From positions 124,001 through 188,000 of the forward strand of contig JAIQFV010000004.1 of the NCBI GenBank assembly GCA_020073085.1: a stretch of 64,000 nucleotides of DNA. Reading direction: 5' to 3'. The notes below the pieces were generated by a model that saw nothing but the letters and a program-made list of their open reading frames with translations, ran no database searches and had not been told where the DNA came from. Within the stretch, counting starts at the first letter, position 1; each line of letters starts with the position of its first letter. Source of the stretch: Terriglobia bacterium. GTDB taxonomy: Bacteria > Acidobacteriota > Terriglobia > JAIQFV01. The translations under genes and the position numbers were made by a program. Below, in pieces: positions 18,671-26,860 of this stretch.

Positions 18671-19330
18671 ATGAAACTTGTTCTGGTGGGGGGGCACTCG
18701 CGAAACATTGGAAAGACGTCGGTGGTCGAAGGGCTGATTCGATCCCTGCGAGAGTTTCCCTGGACAGCCGTCAAAATTACCCAGTATGGGCACGGGGTCT
18801 GCGCCGTCAACGGCGAGTCCTGCGGATGCGCGGTCAGCGAACATCAGTTTGCAGTCGTGGAAGAGAAGGAAGTAACCACGGGTACCGACACCTCCCGATT
18901 TCTCGCCGCCGGGGCGCGGCGCTCCCTTTGGGTGCGCACCAAGCAAGGTGAATTGTTTACGGCGCTTCCCGCGTTCCAGAAGGAGATCGAGGATGAGGAT
19001 TTTGTAATCGTCGAAAGTAACAGCTTGCGCCAGTTCCTGAAGCCGGACATTTATCTGCAGGTCCTCGACCCCAATCAGGAGGACTTCAAGCTTTCGGCAC
19101 AAAAATTCTTCGATCTTGCGGATGCGTACCTCCTCGTCACTGATCCTTCTCTCCCGGTGGATTTCGCCAAGGGCCAGGCGCCCTGGCAAAATGTCTCGCT
19201 GGCGCGGCAGCTCCGAAAACACACCCCCTGTTTTACCGTGACCGCCGAGGAGAGGTTCTTGAGTGCAGCCGTCGTGGAATTCGTGAAGGCGAGGATTGCA
19301 GGAACGGATATAAGGGCAGCGGGGTCGTAG
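18671..19330 (+). CDS. MobB-like P-loop protein, probable molybdopterin dinucleotide factor
   Basis: 219 residues with a Walker A-like GGHSRNIGKTS at the N-terminus. Features reminiscent of MobB follow: VKITQYGHG after the first strand, DTSRFLAAGARRSLWV (DSYRLRKAGA in MobB), and FVIVESNSLRQFLKPDIYLQV (the VEG-like switch strand). MobB binds GTP and aids attachment of GMP to molybdopterin, giving the bis-MGD cofactor used by FdnG, whose operon is adjacent. The conserved metal-type cysteines in VNGESCGCAV are unusual. It could instead be a divergent P-loop ATPase of another cofactor pathway. Confidence 0.65.
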   Translation: MKLVLVGGHSRNIGKTSVVEGLIRSLREFPWTAVKITQYGHGVCAVNGESCGCAVSEHQFAVVEEKEVTTGTDTSRFLAAGARRSLWVRTKQGELFTALPAFQKEIEDEDFVIVESNSLRQFLKPDIYLQVLDPNQEDFKLSAQKFFDLADAYLLVTDPSLPVDFAKGQAPWQNVSLARQLRKHTPCFTVTAEERFLSAAVVEFVKARIAGTDIRAAGS

Positions 19331-19346
19331 ATTCTTTATCGCGGGG

Positions 19347-19532
19347 GAAAATTCCAAATTCCAAATTCCAAAATCCAAATAGAATCCAAAACCCAGAATC
19401 CAATCACCTGACAAATCTTAAGGGCCGAATCGCGACCGAAAACAAAACAATGGATTGAGGGCGGGACCAGGGCTGAAGGCTGTTTGGGTTTTGAGATTTG
19501 GAATTTGAGATTTATTTGGAATTTGGAATTTC
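19347..19532. repeat. AT-rich ATTCCAAA/TTTGGAAT inverted-repeat element
   Basis: Left arm (about 19347-19403) is built from repeats of ATTCCAAA and AATCCAAA; right arm (about 19481-19532) is the same sequence inverted. About 75 bases of ordinary sequence separate them. It lies between two convergent genes (MobB-like and RqcH). A second copy is at 34864-35055. Confidence 0.85.
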
Positions 19533-19555
19533 TCTCCGACTTATCCTCTATCCCC

Positions 19556-21286
19556 TCACCCGTGTGACTCACCTGATCCGGGGAGCTTGGGCTCCACCAG
19601 GAGGGATTGAAATCTGGAGAGAGTCACCAGCCCCGGTTTGGCGCGCTTCGGTTTCTTGACAAATTTTCTCTGGGTCCAATGGACAAGGGCCTTCTGGGCA
19701 TTGCGGGTCTGGCTGAAGTAAGCGGCCAACTGCGCGGCCTCCAGAAAATCCTGCGTCTCTTCCAGCCTCTCGCGGTTGGGATTTCGGAGGACGACGTGCG
19801 AGCCGGCGTAATCGGCGACGTGAAACCAATAATCGTCCGGCTGTGCATATCGGGTGGTGACGAGGTCGTTTTCCTTGCTGTTCCGGCCGACCAGGATTTC
19901 ATAATCCTTCGTGCTCTTGAAGATGCGGCATTTCTTCCGTTTCCTCTCCGCAGGGCGCATTGGGACGTTTGTTCTCGCGCGGGGGGGATTCGTGTTTTTC
20001 GTTGTCTCGCCGGTGTTCGAGGCTTCCTCCCTCCACGAGGTTGAAATCCGCTTGAGTTCGGCGAGGGACTGGGCTTCCGACACCTCGACCAGAGACGATT
20101 CGAGAACTCTCACCAGTCGGTGAATGGAATGCTGTCGTCCCTTGATTCTCTCAATTCCCCGTCGGGCACGCTTTGCCTTTTCATGGAATCGCTGGGCATT
20201 GGCGGCAGGGCTGAGCCGCGCATCGATCGCAACGGTGAACTTGCGAGGTGTCGGTTCATAGACATCAACCAGTTCAAGCCGTCCGCCCTGGGGATGCAAT
20301 TCGCCCGGCTGGGCGAGGATCAGATCGGCCACTCTCTGGAGCTCCGCCTCCTTCAAAAACCCTTGAGCTTCGCTTTCGAGCTTTTCCTCGAGTCGCTTGA
20401 ATTTTTTCAAGGCGGTCCGTGCGTCCTTTCGAAGCTCCTTCCTCTCTTTCTCGAGGAGAACAGTTTCAATGCGCCGCTCGAAAAGGGATTCGACGGCCAG
20501 GTTCACAGAATCAAAAATGGTGGCGGGGTACGGACTCAAAGACTCCAGTTCGATCGGTGAGACAAAGAAATTTTGCGCTTGTCCGGGGATTTCGTAGATC
20601 CGAGGATGCCGTTCTCCCTGGGCGATGGCCCTGAGAATTTCTGACAGCACCCGCGGCGAGGTCTCCCCCCTACGGTGCGCCCGGAGCAGGACTTCGCGGG
20701 CATAGACGGGGCCCAGCCCTCGAACGTGCTTCGTCAGTTCATTCGCATCGGCGGGCAAGGCGGGTAGGGGAGCTTCTGAATCGATGAAATTCTCCAGAGA
20801 GGAATCTCCATGTCGGCTGGGTGGGATGTACTGGCCACCGACCGTTAGTTTGCGCCGCTCTGCACGCGGTATCAAGAGGGCCCCCAGAACCCTTCGCCCC
20901 TCGTCCAGCAGATAGAGATTCCCCCAGCGGGGCATAAATTCCGCAACCAGCTCGAGAGCGCCTGAGTGTGCTTCGGGCCGGGCGCCTAGAAATTCAAAAT
21001 GGACCGCGCGCTCGTCCAGCTTTTTCCGAATGCCGGCCAGTCCTGTTCCAATCAACCACTTCCTCAACACCGCGACGAAGGAAGATGGGACATCCGAACT
21101 CCACGTCTTTCGTGTGAGGAAGAACAAGGGTGGATCCGTCACATCGAAGAGAAGGCGACCGGAGGGTTTGCCGGAGAATTCAAGTGAAACAGCGGCGGGA
21201 CTGACTTGAGCCACTTGCACGCAGGAGAGGTGGAGGAGGCTTGACCTCAATTCATTGACGAGCGTTTCGATTGCCAGGTTGTCCAT
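19556..21286 (-). CDS. rqcH: Rqc2/RqcH-type NFACT protein, ribosome quality control
   Basis: Binds stalled large ribosomal subunits and drives alanine tailing of nascent chains. 576 residues: NFACT-N domain (residues 1-230), a long coiled-coil (about 260-420, KERKELRKDARTALKKFKRLEEKL) and the C-terminal NFACT-R domain (about 470-560, ILVGRNSKENDLVTTRYAQPDDYWFHVADYAGSHVVLR). The start MDNLAIETLVNELR at 21286 aligns with the family N-terminus; another ATG at 21346 would add 20 atypical residues. Neither has a good ribosome-binding site. Downstream of the RDD gene on the same strand. Confidence 0.9.
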   Translation of the reverse strand: MDNLAIETLVNELRSSLLHLSCVQVAQVSPAAVSLEFSGKPSGRLLFDVTDPPLFFLTRKTWSSDVPSSFVAVLRKWLIGTGLAGIRKKLDERAVHFEFLGARPEAHSGALELVAEFMPRWGNLYLLDEGRRVLGALLIPRAERRKLTVGGQYIPPSRHGDSSLENFIDSEAPLPALPADANELTKHVRGLGPVYAREVLLRAHRRGETSPRVLSEILRAIAQGERHPRIYEIPGQAQNFFVSPIELESLSPYPATIFDSVNLAVESLFERRIETVLLEKERKELRKDARTALKKFKRLEEKLESEAQGFLKEAELQRVADLILAQPGELHPQGGRLELVDVYEPTPRKFTVAIDARLSPAANAQRFHEKAKRARRGIERIKGRQHSIHRLVRVLESSLVEVSEAQSLAELKRISTSWREEASNTGETTKNTNPPRARTNVPMRPAERKRKKCRIFKSTKDYEILVGRNSKENDLVTTRYAQPDDYWFHVADYAGSHVVLRNPNRERLEETQDFLEAAQLAAYFSQTRNAQKALVHWTQRKFVKKPKRAKPGLVTLSRFQSLLVEPKLPGSGESHG

Positions 21287-21378
21287 GAGAGGAGGTGCAG
21301 ACGAGCGATCTTCGGCGCTTGCGGTCAAGGGTCCGCTGAACCGCATTGGGGTGAGACCAAGGAGGATAAGGCACGCCG

Positions 21379-22524
21379 CTAGGAATCCGGAGTCAAACCC
21401 CGAGTGTGGGCCGGATAGGTGCGGGAAATTCGGTCGTGCCACGCCAGGGCGTCCACGTCGAAAAACACCCAGACGAATCCGAGCAGGAGCGATCCCGCCG
21501 ACACTAGATATCCTGCCGTGCGGAGGGCGATCTCCCCCAGAGAGGGTGGTTCGCCGGAAAAATTGACGAGTGCCAGTCCCCGCAGATGCATTCCCAATGT
21601 CTTGCCGGTCGCAGCAGTGAACAGAAGGACATACCCGAGGGCGAAGATCAGGAGTGTGATCAGACCGATGGCCAACGACCGCGGGGCCAGGTTCAAACGC
21701 CACCCTTTCGAGTGCAAGAGGGCCAGGACCGGAAGGATGCTGATGGTTTCCAGAGTGGCGATCACCAGAAGATCGACGCACGCGGCCAGAAACCGTTCGC
21801 GCACAGAGGCCACCGGCACCGGGAGTCCGGCATGATCTGCACCCGTCAAGGCGCCCCGTGCACCCGCTGAGGCTTCGAATAACAGAGGTTGCTGGAAAAG
21901 TTCAGACCGCCGCGGGGGCTGACGCTGCTTGATTCTTTGAACAGATTCCGGAAGTTCAAACCCCTGGGCACCTGCGAAGGGGCGCGGCCTCCCGCCGCCT
22001 GCCCGCGGCCTCGCCGAGTTGAACAACGCTTCAAGTTCTTCCTTCTTGACACCCGCCGCACCCGCCGGATGAAGCTTGAAAGCTTCATCCAGGGCCGCTG
22101 CCAAATCGTTGTTCGAGGAGGGCGACTCCCTGGGGGGGCCCACGCTGCCGTCCGCTTCCTCTACCCCGCCGTCGCGCGAACGTTCTTTCTTTGGCCCCTC
22201 GCGCCGCGCCCTGTACTGGCGGAGCTTTTCTTGCAGTTCCTCGCGCCAAACGAGTTCGGGCGTTGTCACCGGGGTTTCTCGTGATCCCCCCGGTTCTTCA
22301 AATAGAGGATGGCTGACTACGGGAAGCGCTGACTCATGGTGAGAGAGCGATTTTCCAATTTCCCGACCCCTGTGGGGAAACTCGATGAGTTTGCGTTCCG
22401 TCGGTTGAAGCGCCGGGTGACCGGTTGTCAGGGCGGCATGAGAGTGAAATCCGCAGACGGCGCACCCGGCGTGTTCATCAAACTCGAGAAATCCGCATTG
22501 GGGACATTGAACAATATTGGGCAC
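21379..22524 (-). CDS. Zinc-ribbon and RDD-domain membrane protein
   Basis: 381 residues. The N-terminus has a zinc-ribbon with CPQCG and CAVCG. A long low-complexity charged linker (residues 60-225) follows, then an RDD domain with three hydrophobic segments: VASVRERFLAACVDLLVIA, the GKTLGMHLRGLALVNF motif, and a C-terminal helix ending FDVDALAWHDRISRTYP. RDD proteins sit in the inner membrane; some are transporters, most have no known function. It overlaps no neighbour and precedes rqcH by about 90 bases. Confidence 0.85.
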   Translation of the reverse strand: MPNIVQCPQCGFLEFDEHAGCAVCGFHSHAALTTGHPALQPTERKLIEFPHRGREIGKSLSHHESALPVVSHPLFEEPGGSRETPVTTPELVWREELQEKLRQYRARREGPKKERSRDGGVEEADGSVGPPRESPSSNNDLAAALDEAFKLHPAGAAGVKKEELEALFNSARPRAGGGRPRPFAGAQGFELPESVQRIKQRQPPRRSELFQQPLLFEASAGARGALTGADHAGLPVPVASVRERFLAACVDLLVIATLETISILPVLALLHSKGWRLNLAPRSLAIGLITLLIFALGYVLLFTAATGKTLGMHLRGLALVNFSGEPPSLGEIALRTAGYLVSAGSLLLGFVWVFFDVDALAWHDRISRTYPAHTRGLTPDS

Positions 22525-22977
22525 TTATTTGCGCGATCCTCACCACCTCAGACCCGAAGGTGCTTCCCGGAAATCCTGGAAACCGGGTCTCAAAGCGAGG
22601 CAGGGTTCCCTGACGCTCGACTCACGCGATTCTACAGGATATCCCGCACTGAATCAAACGATGCGTCGGGCGAACCGGAGGCACGGGAACGATCGAACGA
22701 TTGAGCTGACGCCAGAGTCATCCCGCATGTCTTAATCCCCCCGGATGAGGAGGATGGATACGACGGTTGGTTCTGCCGGAATGCCGTTGAAAAGCCTATT
22801 CAGTCATGGTAACTTAACGACGATCTGGAAACAGGTGAGAGATTAACGAAAGAACCGTCGATACGATTGTCCCTGTCATTTCCCCGGGCCTTCAAAAAGG
22901 GGAGGGACTGGCGACCTCAGACCGTCGAGCCGTCGATTGAGTTCATCCCGCTTTAGATTTTAACCGGGCCTTTCCGC
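22525..22977. other. Divergent intergenic region, RDD gene / lptD
   Basis: About 450 bases with no gene. On the plus strand TTGAAA (22787-22792), a 17-base spacer and TAACTT (22810-22815) form a weak promoter candidate for lptD. Confidence 0.4.
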
Positions 22978-25278
22978 GTGTGCATCAGACTTGCTTCATT
23001 CACAAAAACTCCGGGTCTTGCGCAGGTGCATTTGAAGAGGCGATCCTCCCTACTCCTGGTTCCATCCTTTATATTCTTCGCCCTGTCATGCCTTTGTGGC
23101 CAGAGGGGTGAACTGCTCCTGGCCCAGCCAGCTTCTGCTGCCAAGGCGGAGACCTCGGCTCCCCCTGTCCAGCTCTTAGTAGGAGAAGATCTCCTCACCA
23201 TCAAGGCGGTTCACCAGGAACAAACGGAGAAGCATAAATATCTGTTGCGCGGGAAGGCAGAGATCGATTACCGCGACATGAAGTTCTATGCGGACGAGAT
23301 GACCTATGATGATGAAACAGGCGACGTGGAGGCCACGGGGCACGTCCACTTTGAACGGGAGGTGGAAACCATATCGGGCTCCCGTCTGAAGATGAATGTC
23401 ATTTCGAAGACCGGCGTGATCTATGAGGCCAAGGGAAAGGCGACTCCCAATTTCTTTTTTGAAGGCGCCGAGATCCACAAAATCGGGGAAGACAAATACA
23501 AGGTCATAGACGGGACCGTGACGGCGTGCAAGGGGGAAGTCCCCAAGTGGTCGTTCCACGCTCAGAGTGCCGTGGTCAGCGTCGAAAAGTCGGTTTTTCT
23601 GCAGCATGCCACTTTCAAAATCAAGCGCATCCCGCTCTTCTATTTTCCATATGCCGCCGCGCCCGTGACCAAACGCGAGCGGCAAACAGGTTTCTTGATT
23701 CCGACCACTGGATCGTCCTCGCAAAAAGGCCGGACCGTGGGTGACGCCTTCTATTGGGCCATGGATCGTTCCGCTGACCTGCTCTTTACCGGGGAATACT
23801 TTTCAGCCCGGGGGTGGGCCGAAGAATTGCAATTTCGCGCCCGCCCCAGCGAAACGAACTACATTAATGTGTTTGGTTTTCACGTCAACGACCGGAAGGG
23901 CCAGGGCGGGCAGAGCGCCAAGGTCGGGGCCAGCTATGTTTTCGCGAATGGTTTTCGCGCCGTCGCTGACGTCAATTACGTCAGCTCCATTACCTTTCGC
24001 CAGGTGTTCGGAGATTCCTTCAATGCCATTGTGCTGCCTGACCAGACTTCGCAGGCCTTCGTGGGGCGCAACTACGATTCCTATAGCCTGAACTTTGACC
24101 TCTACCGGAACGAGACTTTTTTTGATCAGGGGGCGGTCATTCTTCGGCGGTTTCCCGCGGCCGAGTTCTCGGTCATGCCCCGGGAGATCAAAGACCTCCC
24201 GATCTATTTCTCTTTCGATTCCGCGGTGGACGGGATCCATCGGCTTGATCCGGGGGTCTCGACTCCCAATATCACCCAGCGGATCGATTTTGCCCCACGC
24301 ATCACCTTCCGCCTCCCCGCGATTCTGGGAGCGTACTTCACCCCGTCCCTTGAATTTCGCGAAACGGGCTACCGCAACCGCCTCCAATCCTCCAATGCCG
24401 CGCCTGAAGCGCTCAACCGGACCTCGGGAGAATTCCGCCTGGATTTCAGGGGACTCGGACTGGAGCGCATCTACGAACACAAGGGGGGATGGTGGGGGGA
24501 TCGCTTCAAACATGTCATCGAACCCGAAGTGACTTACCGTCTGGTGCGCGGGGTCAGCGACATCGACCAGATTATCCGGTTTGATGAACGCGATGTGCTG
24601 GTCAACACCAATGAGTTCGAATATGGGATTACGAACCGGATCTTTACGCGGCGCGACGAAGGGGCCGGGTCCGACCAGACGCGCGAGTTGCTGAGCTGGA
24701 AGATCTCGCAAAAATATTTTTTTGACCCCACGCTGGGCGGCACCATCGTACCGGGGCGGCGCAATGTATTTGATGCCCTGCAGGATTTAACAGGTTTCGC
24801 CTTCTCTGACGGACCCCGGCGTTTCTCACCCATCGTCTCGCTGCTCCGCTTCAGTCCCCGCGACGGGTGGAGCGGAGACCTCCGGTTCGATTACGACACG
24901 TTAATCCACCAAATCCGGAGCTCAAGCGTGACTGCGAATGTTTCAAATCCCGGGCGCTTTCTCTCCTTCACCTATTTTATGACGCGCCAGCATGATCCTT
25001 TGACGATCGCCTCGAACCAGGTGCGGGCCACGTTTGGCGTGGGCAATTTCAACAAACCCGGGATCTCCTCGGCTTTTTCAATCAGCTACGACGTGAAAAG
25101 GTCCACGATTCAGAACAGCGTCGTCCAGCTCGGCTATAACTGGGACTGCTGCGGAGTCACACTGGAGTTCAGGGAGTTCAACATCGGCCTTCGGAATGAG
25201 ACCCAGTTTCGCTTTTCCTTTTCCCTCCTGAATGTGGGATCATTCGGAAACTTGAAACGCCAGGAACGGTTGTTCTAG
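22978..25278 (+). CDS. lptD: LPS-assembly protein LptD
   Basis: Outer-membrane translocon that inserts lipopolysaccharide into the outer leaflet, 766 residues. After a hydrophobic signal (LLLVPSFIFFALSCLC) comes the OstA-like beta-jellyroll (about 70-180, LRGKAEIDYRDMKFYADEMTYD) and the C-terminal beta-barrel (200-766, RIPLFYFPYAAAPV). C184 in VTACKGEVPKWSF and C724-C725 in NWDCCG match the cysteines that form interdomain disulfides in LptD. The GTG at 22978 is the longest start; GTG at 23026 or TTG at 23032 would give a more typical signal peptide. Confidence 0.93.
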   Translation: MCIRLASFTKTPGLAQVHLKRRSSLLLVPSFIFFALSCLCGQRGELLLAQPASAAKAETSAPPVQLLVGEDLLTIKAVHQEQTEKHKYLLRGKAEIDYRDMKFYADEMTYDDETGDVEATGHVHFEREVETISGSRLKMNVISKTGVIYEAKGKATPNFFFEGAEIHKIGEDKYKVIDGTVTACKGEVPKWSFHAQSAVVSVEKSVFLQHATFKIKRIPLFYFPYAAAPVTKRERQTGFLIPTTGSSSQKGRTVGDAFYWAMDRSADLLFTGEYFSARGWAEELQFRARPSETNYINVFGFHVNDRKGQGGQSAKVGASYVFANGFRAVADVNYVSSITFRQVFGDSFNAIVLPDQTSQAFVGRNYDSYSLNFDLYRNETFFDQGAVILRRFPAAEFSVMPREIKDLPIYFSFDSAVDGIHRLDPGVSTPNITQRIDFAPRITFRLPAILGAYFTPSLEFRETGYRNRLQSSNAAPEALNRTSGEFRLDFRGLGLERIYEHKGGWWGDRFKHVIEPEVTYRLVRGVSDIDQIIRFDERDVLVNTNEFEYGITNRIFTRRDEGAGSDQTRELLSWKISQKYFFDPTLGGTIVPGRRNVFDALQDLTGFAFSDGPRRFSPIVSLLRFSPRDGWSGDLRFDYDTLIHQIRSSSVTANVSNPGRFLSFTYFMTRQHDPLTIASNQVRATFGVGNFNKPGISSAFSISYDVKRSTIQNSVVQLGYNWDCCGVTLEFREFNIGLRNETQFRFSFSLLNVGSFGNLKRQERLF

Positions 25279-25333
25279 GAGCGACACAGGCAGGTTTAGA
25301 GATGTGTTTCGGAGGCCAAGAGACCCTGGAAGA

Positions 25334-25557
25334 AGGTGCCAGGGGTCGGGTGTCAGGTGTCAGAAGAAGGCGGTCTTGGGAGTAATCATTGAACCCGGAA
25401 AGTAAGGAAACAGCAGTCCGAGAGGGAAACGAGTCAGCCTCTGAAGATGGACGTCTGACCGGCCTTGTGTATAGAATGACCTGCCCGAATTGTTCTTTCA
25501 AATCTTTGCGGTCTGGCTCTTTCCGCCCGACACCTGGTACCTGACACCAGACACCTT
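25334..25557. repeat. Inverted GGTGTCAGG-type repeat arms
   Basis: Left arm 25334-25363 (GGTGTCAGGTGTCAG core) and right arm 25526-25557 (CTGACACCAGACACC core) are imperfect inverted copies about 160 bases apart, in the gap between lptD and the next gene. No coding sequence lies between them. Confidence 0.7.
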
Positions 25558-25578
25558 TCCCTATCCAAGGAGGCAGCC

Positions 25579-26310
25579 ATGTTCTGTCAATTCTGTGGGG
25601 CTCAGATTGAACCCAACAGCCGGTTTTGTCAAAAGTGCGGACGCGCCCAGTCGGTGGGAGGAGCGGGTGGTATGCCCCCTCCGGGGATGCCTCCCGGCTA
25701 CCAGCCTCCGCTCCAACCTCCGCCCCCGTTTGTTCCACCGCCGGGGGTGCATGCACAAATCGGACATTGGATTGGCTCCGGCTGGCATCTGGTGAAAGAA
25801 GAACTGGGCTTGTTCATGCTGTTAAGCCTGCTCTTCGTTCTTCTCAACGGGCTTGTCCCAATCCTCCTGCAGGGACCGCTCATCGCCGGATTCTACATTG
25901 TCTGTACGAAGAAGTTGCTGTACGGCCGCTTTGAGCTCGGCGATTTCTTCAAGGGATTCAATTTCTTTGTGGCGGCACTGGTTGCGAGCCTGATTATTAC
26001 AGTGTTCACGGCTATTGGGACGATCTTTTGCATCATCCCCGGTCTCGTGATTGCCGCGATGTATCAGTTTACCTACTTGTTCATAATCGACAAGAAGATG
26101 GATTTCTGGCCTGCCATGCAGGCCAGCCACGCGCTGGTGAAGAACGACTATTTTGGATTCACCCTCTTCTTCATTGCGGCCATCTTGTTGAATATCATTG
26201 GTCTGATCTGTTGTGTGGTCGGGGTTCTGGCGACGCTCCCAATCCTTTATGCCGCAGTGACGGTGGCATACAAAGAAATGGTCGGTTTTGAACCCACCAC
26301 GAATTTTTGA
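25579..26310 (+). CDS. Zinc-ribbon, proline-rich integral membrane protein
   Basis: 243 residues, function not known. A zinc-ribbon (CQFCG and CQKCG, residues 3-21) is followed by a Pro/Gly-rich linker (28-58) and four to five membrane helices (about 80-235) with the segment IPGLVIAAMYQFTYLFIIDKK, as in proteins related to the DUF975/YciC type. AAGGAGGCAGCC precedes the ATG. It is the first of two small membrane protein genes on the plus strand. Confidence 0.85.
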   Translation: MFCQFCGAQIEPNSRFCQKCGRAQSVGGAGGMPPPGMPPGYQPPLQPPPPFVPPPGVHAQIGHWIGSGWHLVKEELGLFMLLSLLFVLLNGLVPILLQGPLIAGFYIVCTKKLLYGRFELGDFFKGFNFFVAALVASLIITVFTAIGTIFCIIPGLVIAAMYQFTYLFIIDKKMDFWPAMQASHALVKNDYFGFTLFFIAAILLNIIGLICCVVGVLATLPILYAAVTVAYKEMVGFEPTTNF

Positions 26311-26362
26311 GTGGATGAATCGGACCCCTTGAAAGGGGGCCTTCTGCTGGAGGCTTGGGCTC

Positions 26363-26797
26363 GTGGAGACCATGCTTACTTATGCCAAAATGACTTTGCG
26401 CAGGGCTGGCGGAGATCGGGCAGGAGCGGTATGGCAGGTTGTTGTCGCTGGTCTGGCACTCCTGTCCCTCCGATTTTACGACGTGCCACTGCAGCCGAAG
26501 TTCACGATGTGCGGTTTTCACTGGCTCACGGGCAGACCCTGCCCGTTCTGTGGCATGACCCGTGCTCTGTCCCAATTGGCAAAGGGCTGCTGGAGGGAGG
26601 CGTTTCATTTCAACGCCCTCAGTCCACTCGTGTTTCTCGTTCTGTCCGGGGCTTTGGTGGGCGGGATCCTGCAACTCGGAGGTTGGGATTTCGGGGGCCG
26701 GGTGTTTCCGGCGTCGGTGCGCAAGAACTTTTGGCCGGGGTGTCTCGTCTTGTTTTTGGGCTTTGGGTTACTGCGGGTTTTCCAGATCGTCCCTTGA
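26363..26797 (+). CDS. DUF2752 family membrane protein
   Basis: 144 residues with three to four hydrophobic segments and the conserved CPFCGMTRALSQL motif (residues 60-72) that marks the DUF2752 family, whose function is unknown. The GTG at 26363 is preferred because GGAGG lies about ten bases upstream; an in-frame ATG follows three codons later. Located directly after the zinc-ribbon membrane protein, and convergent with gatB. Confidence 0.85.
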   Translation: METMLTYAKMTLRRAGGDRAGAVWQVVVAGLALLSLRFYDVPLQPKFTMCGFHWLTGRPCPFCGMTRALSQLAKGCWREAFHFNALSPLVFLVLSGALVGGILQLGGWDFGGRVFPASVRKNFWPGCLVLFLGFGLLRVFQIVP

Positions 26798-26806
26798 TGG
26801 ACCGGT

Positions 26807-26834
26807 AGGGCGATCCGCCGCGGGGGACCGCCCT
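26807..26834. repeat. Imperfect copy of the GGGCGATCCGCC palindrome
   Basis: AGGGCGATCCGCC and GGGGACCGCCCT form an imperfect inverted repeat in the convergent gap between the DUF2752 gene and gatB. It belongs with the perfect copy at 18583-18608. Confidence 0.55.
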
Positions 26835-26860
26835 AAGTGTGGGACTCTCTGCGCGGTCGC

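Noticed and set aside
21287-21781. 165-codon N-terminal extension of the RqcH frame
   Set aside because: It overlaps the RDD gene and is Arg/Gly/Pro-rich shadow sequence; the family N-terminus begins at 21286.
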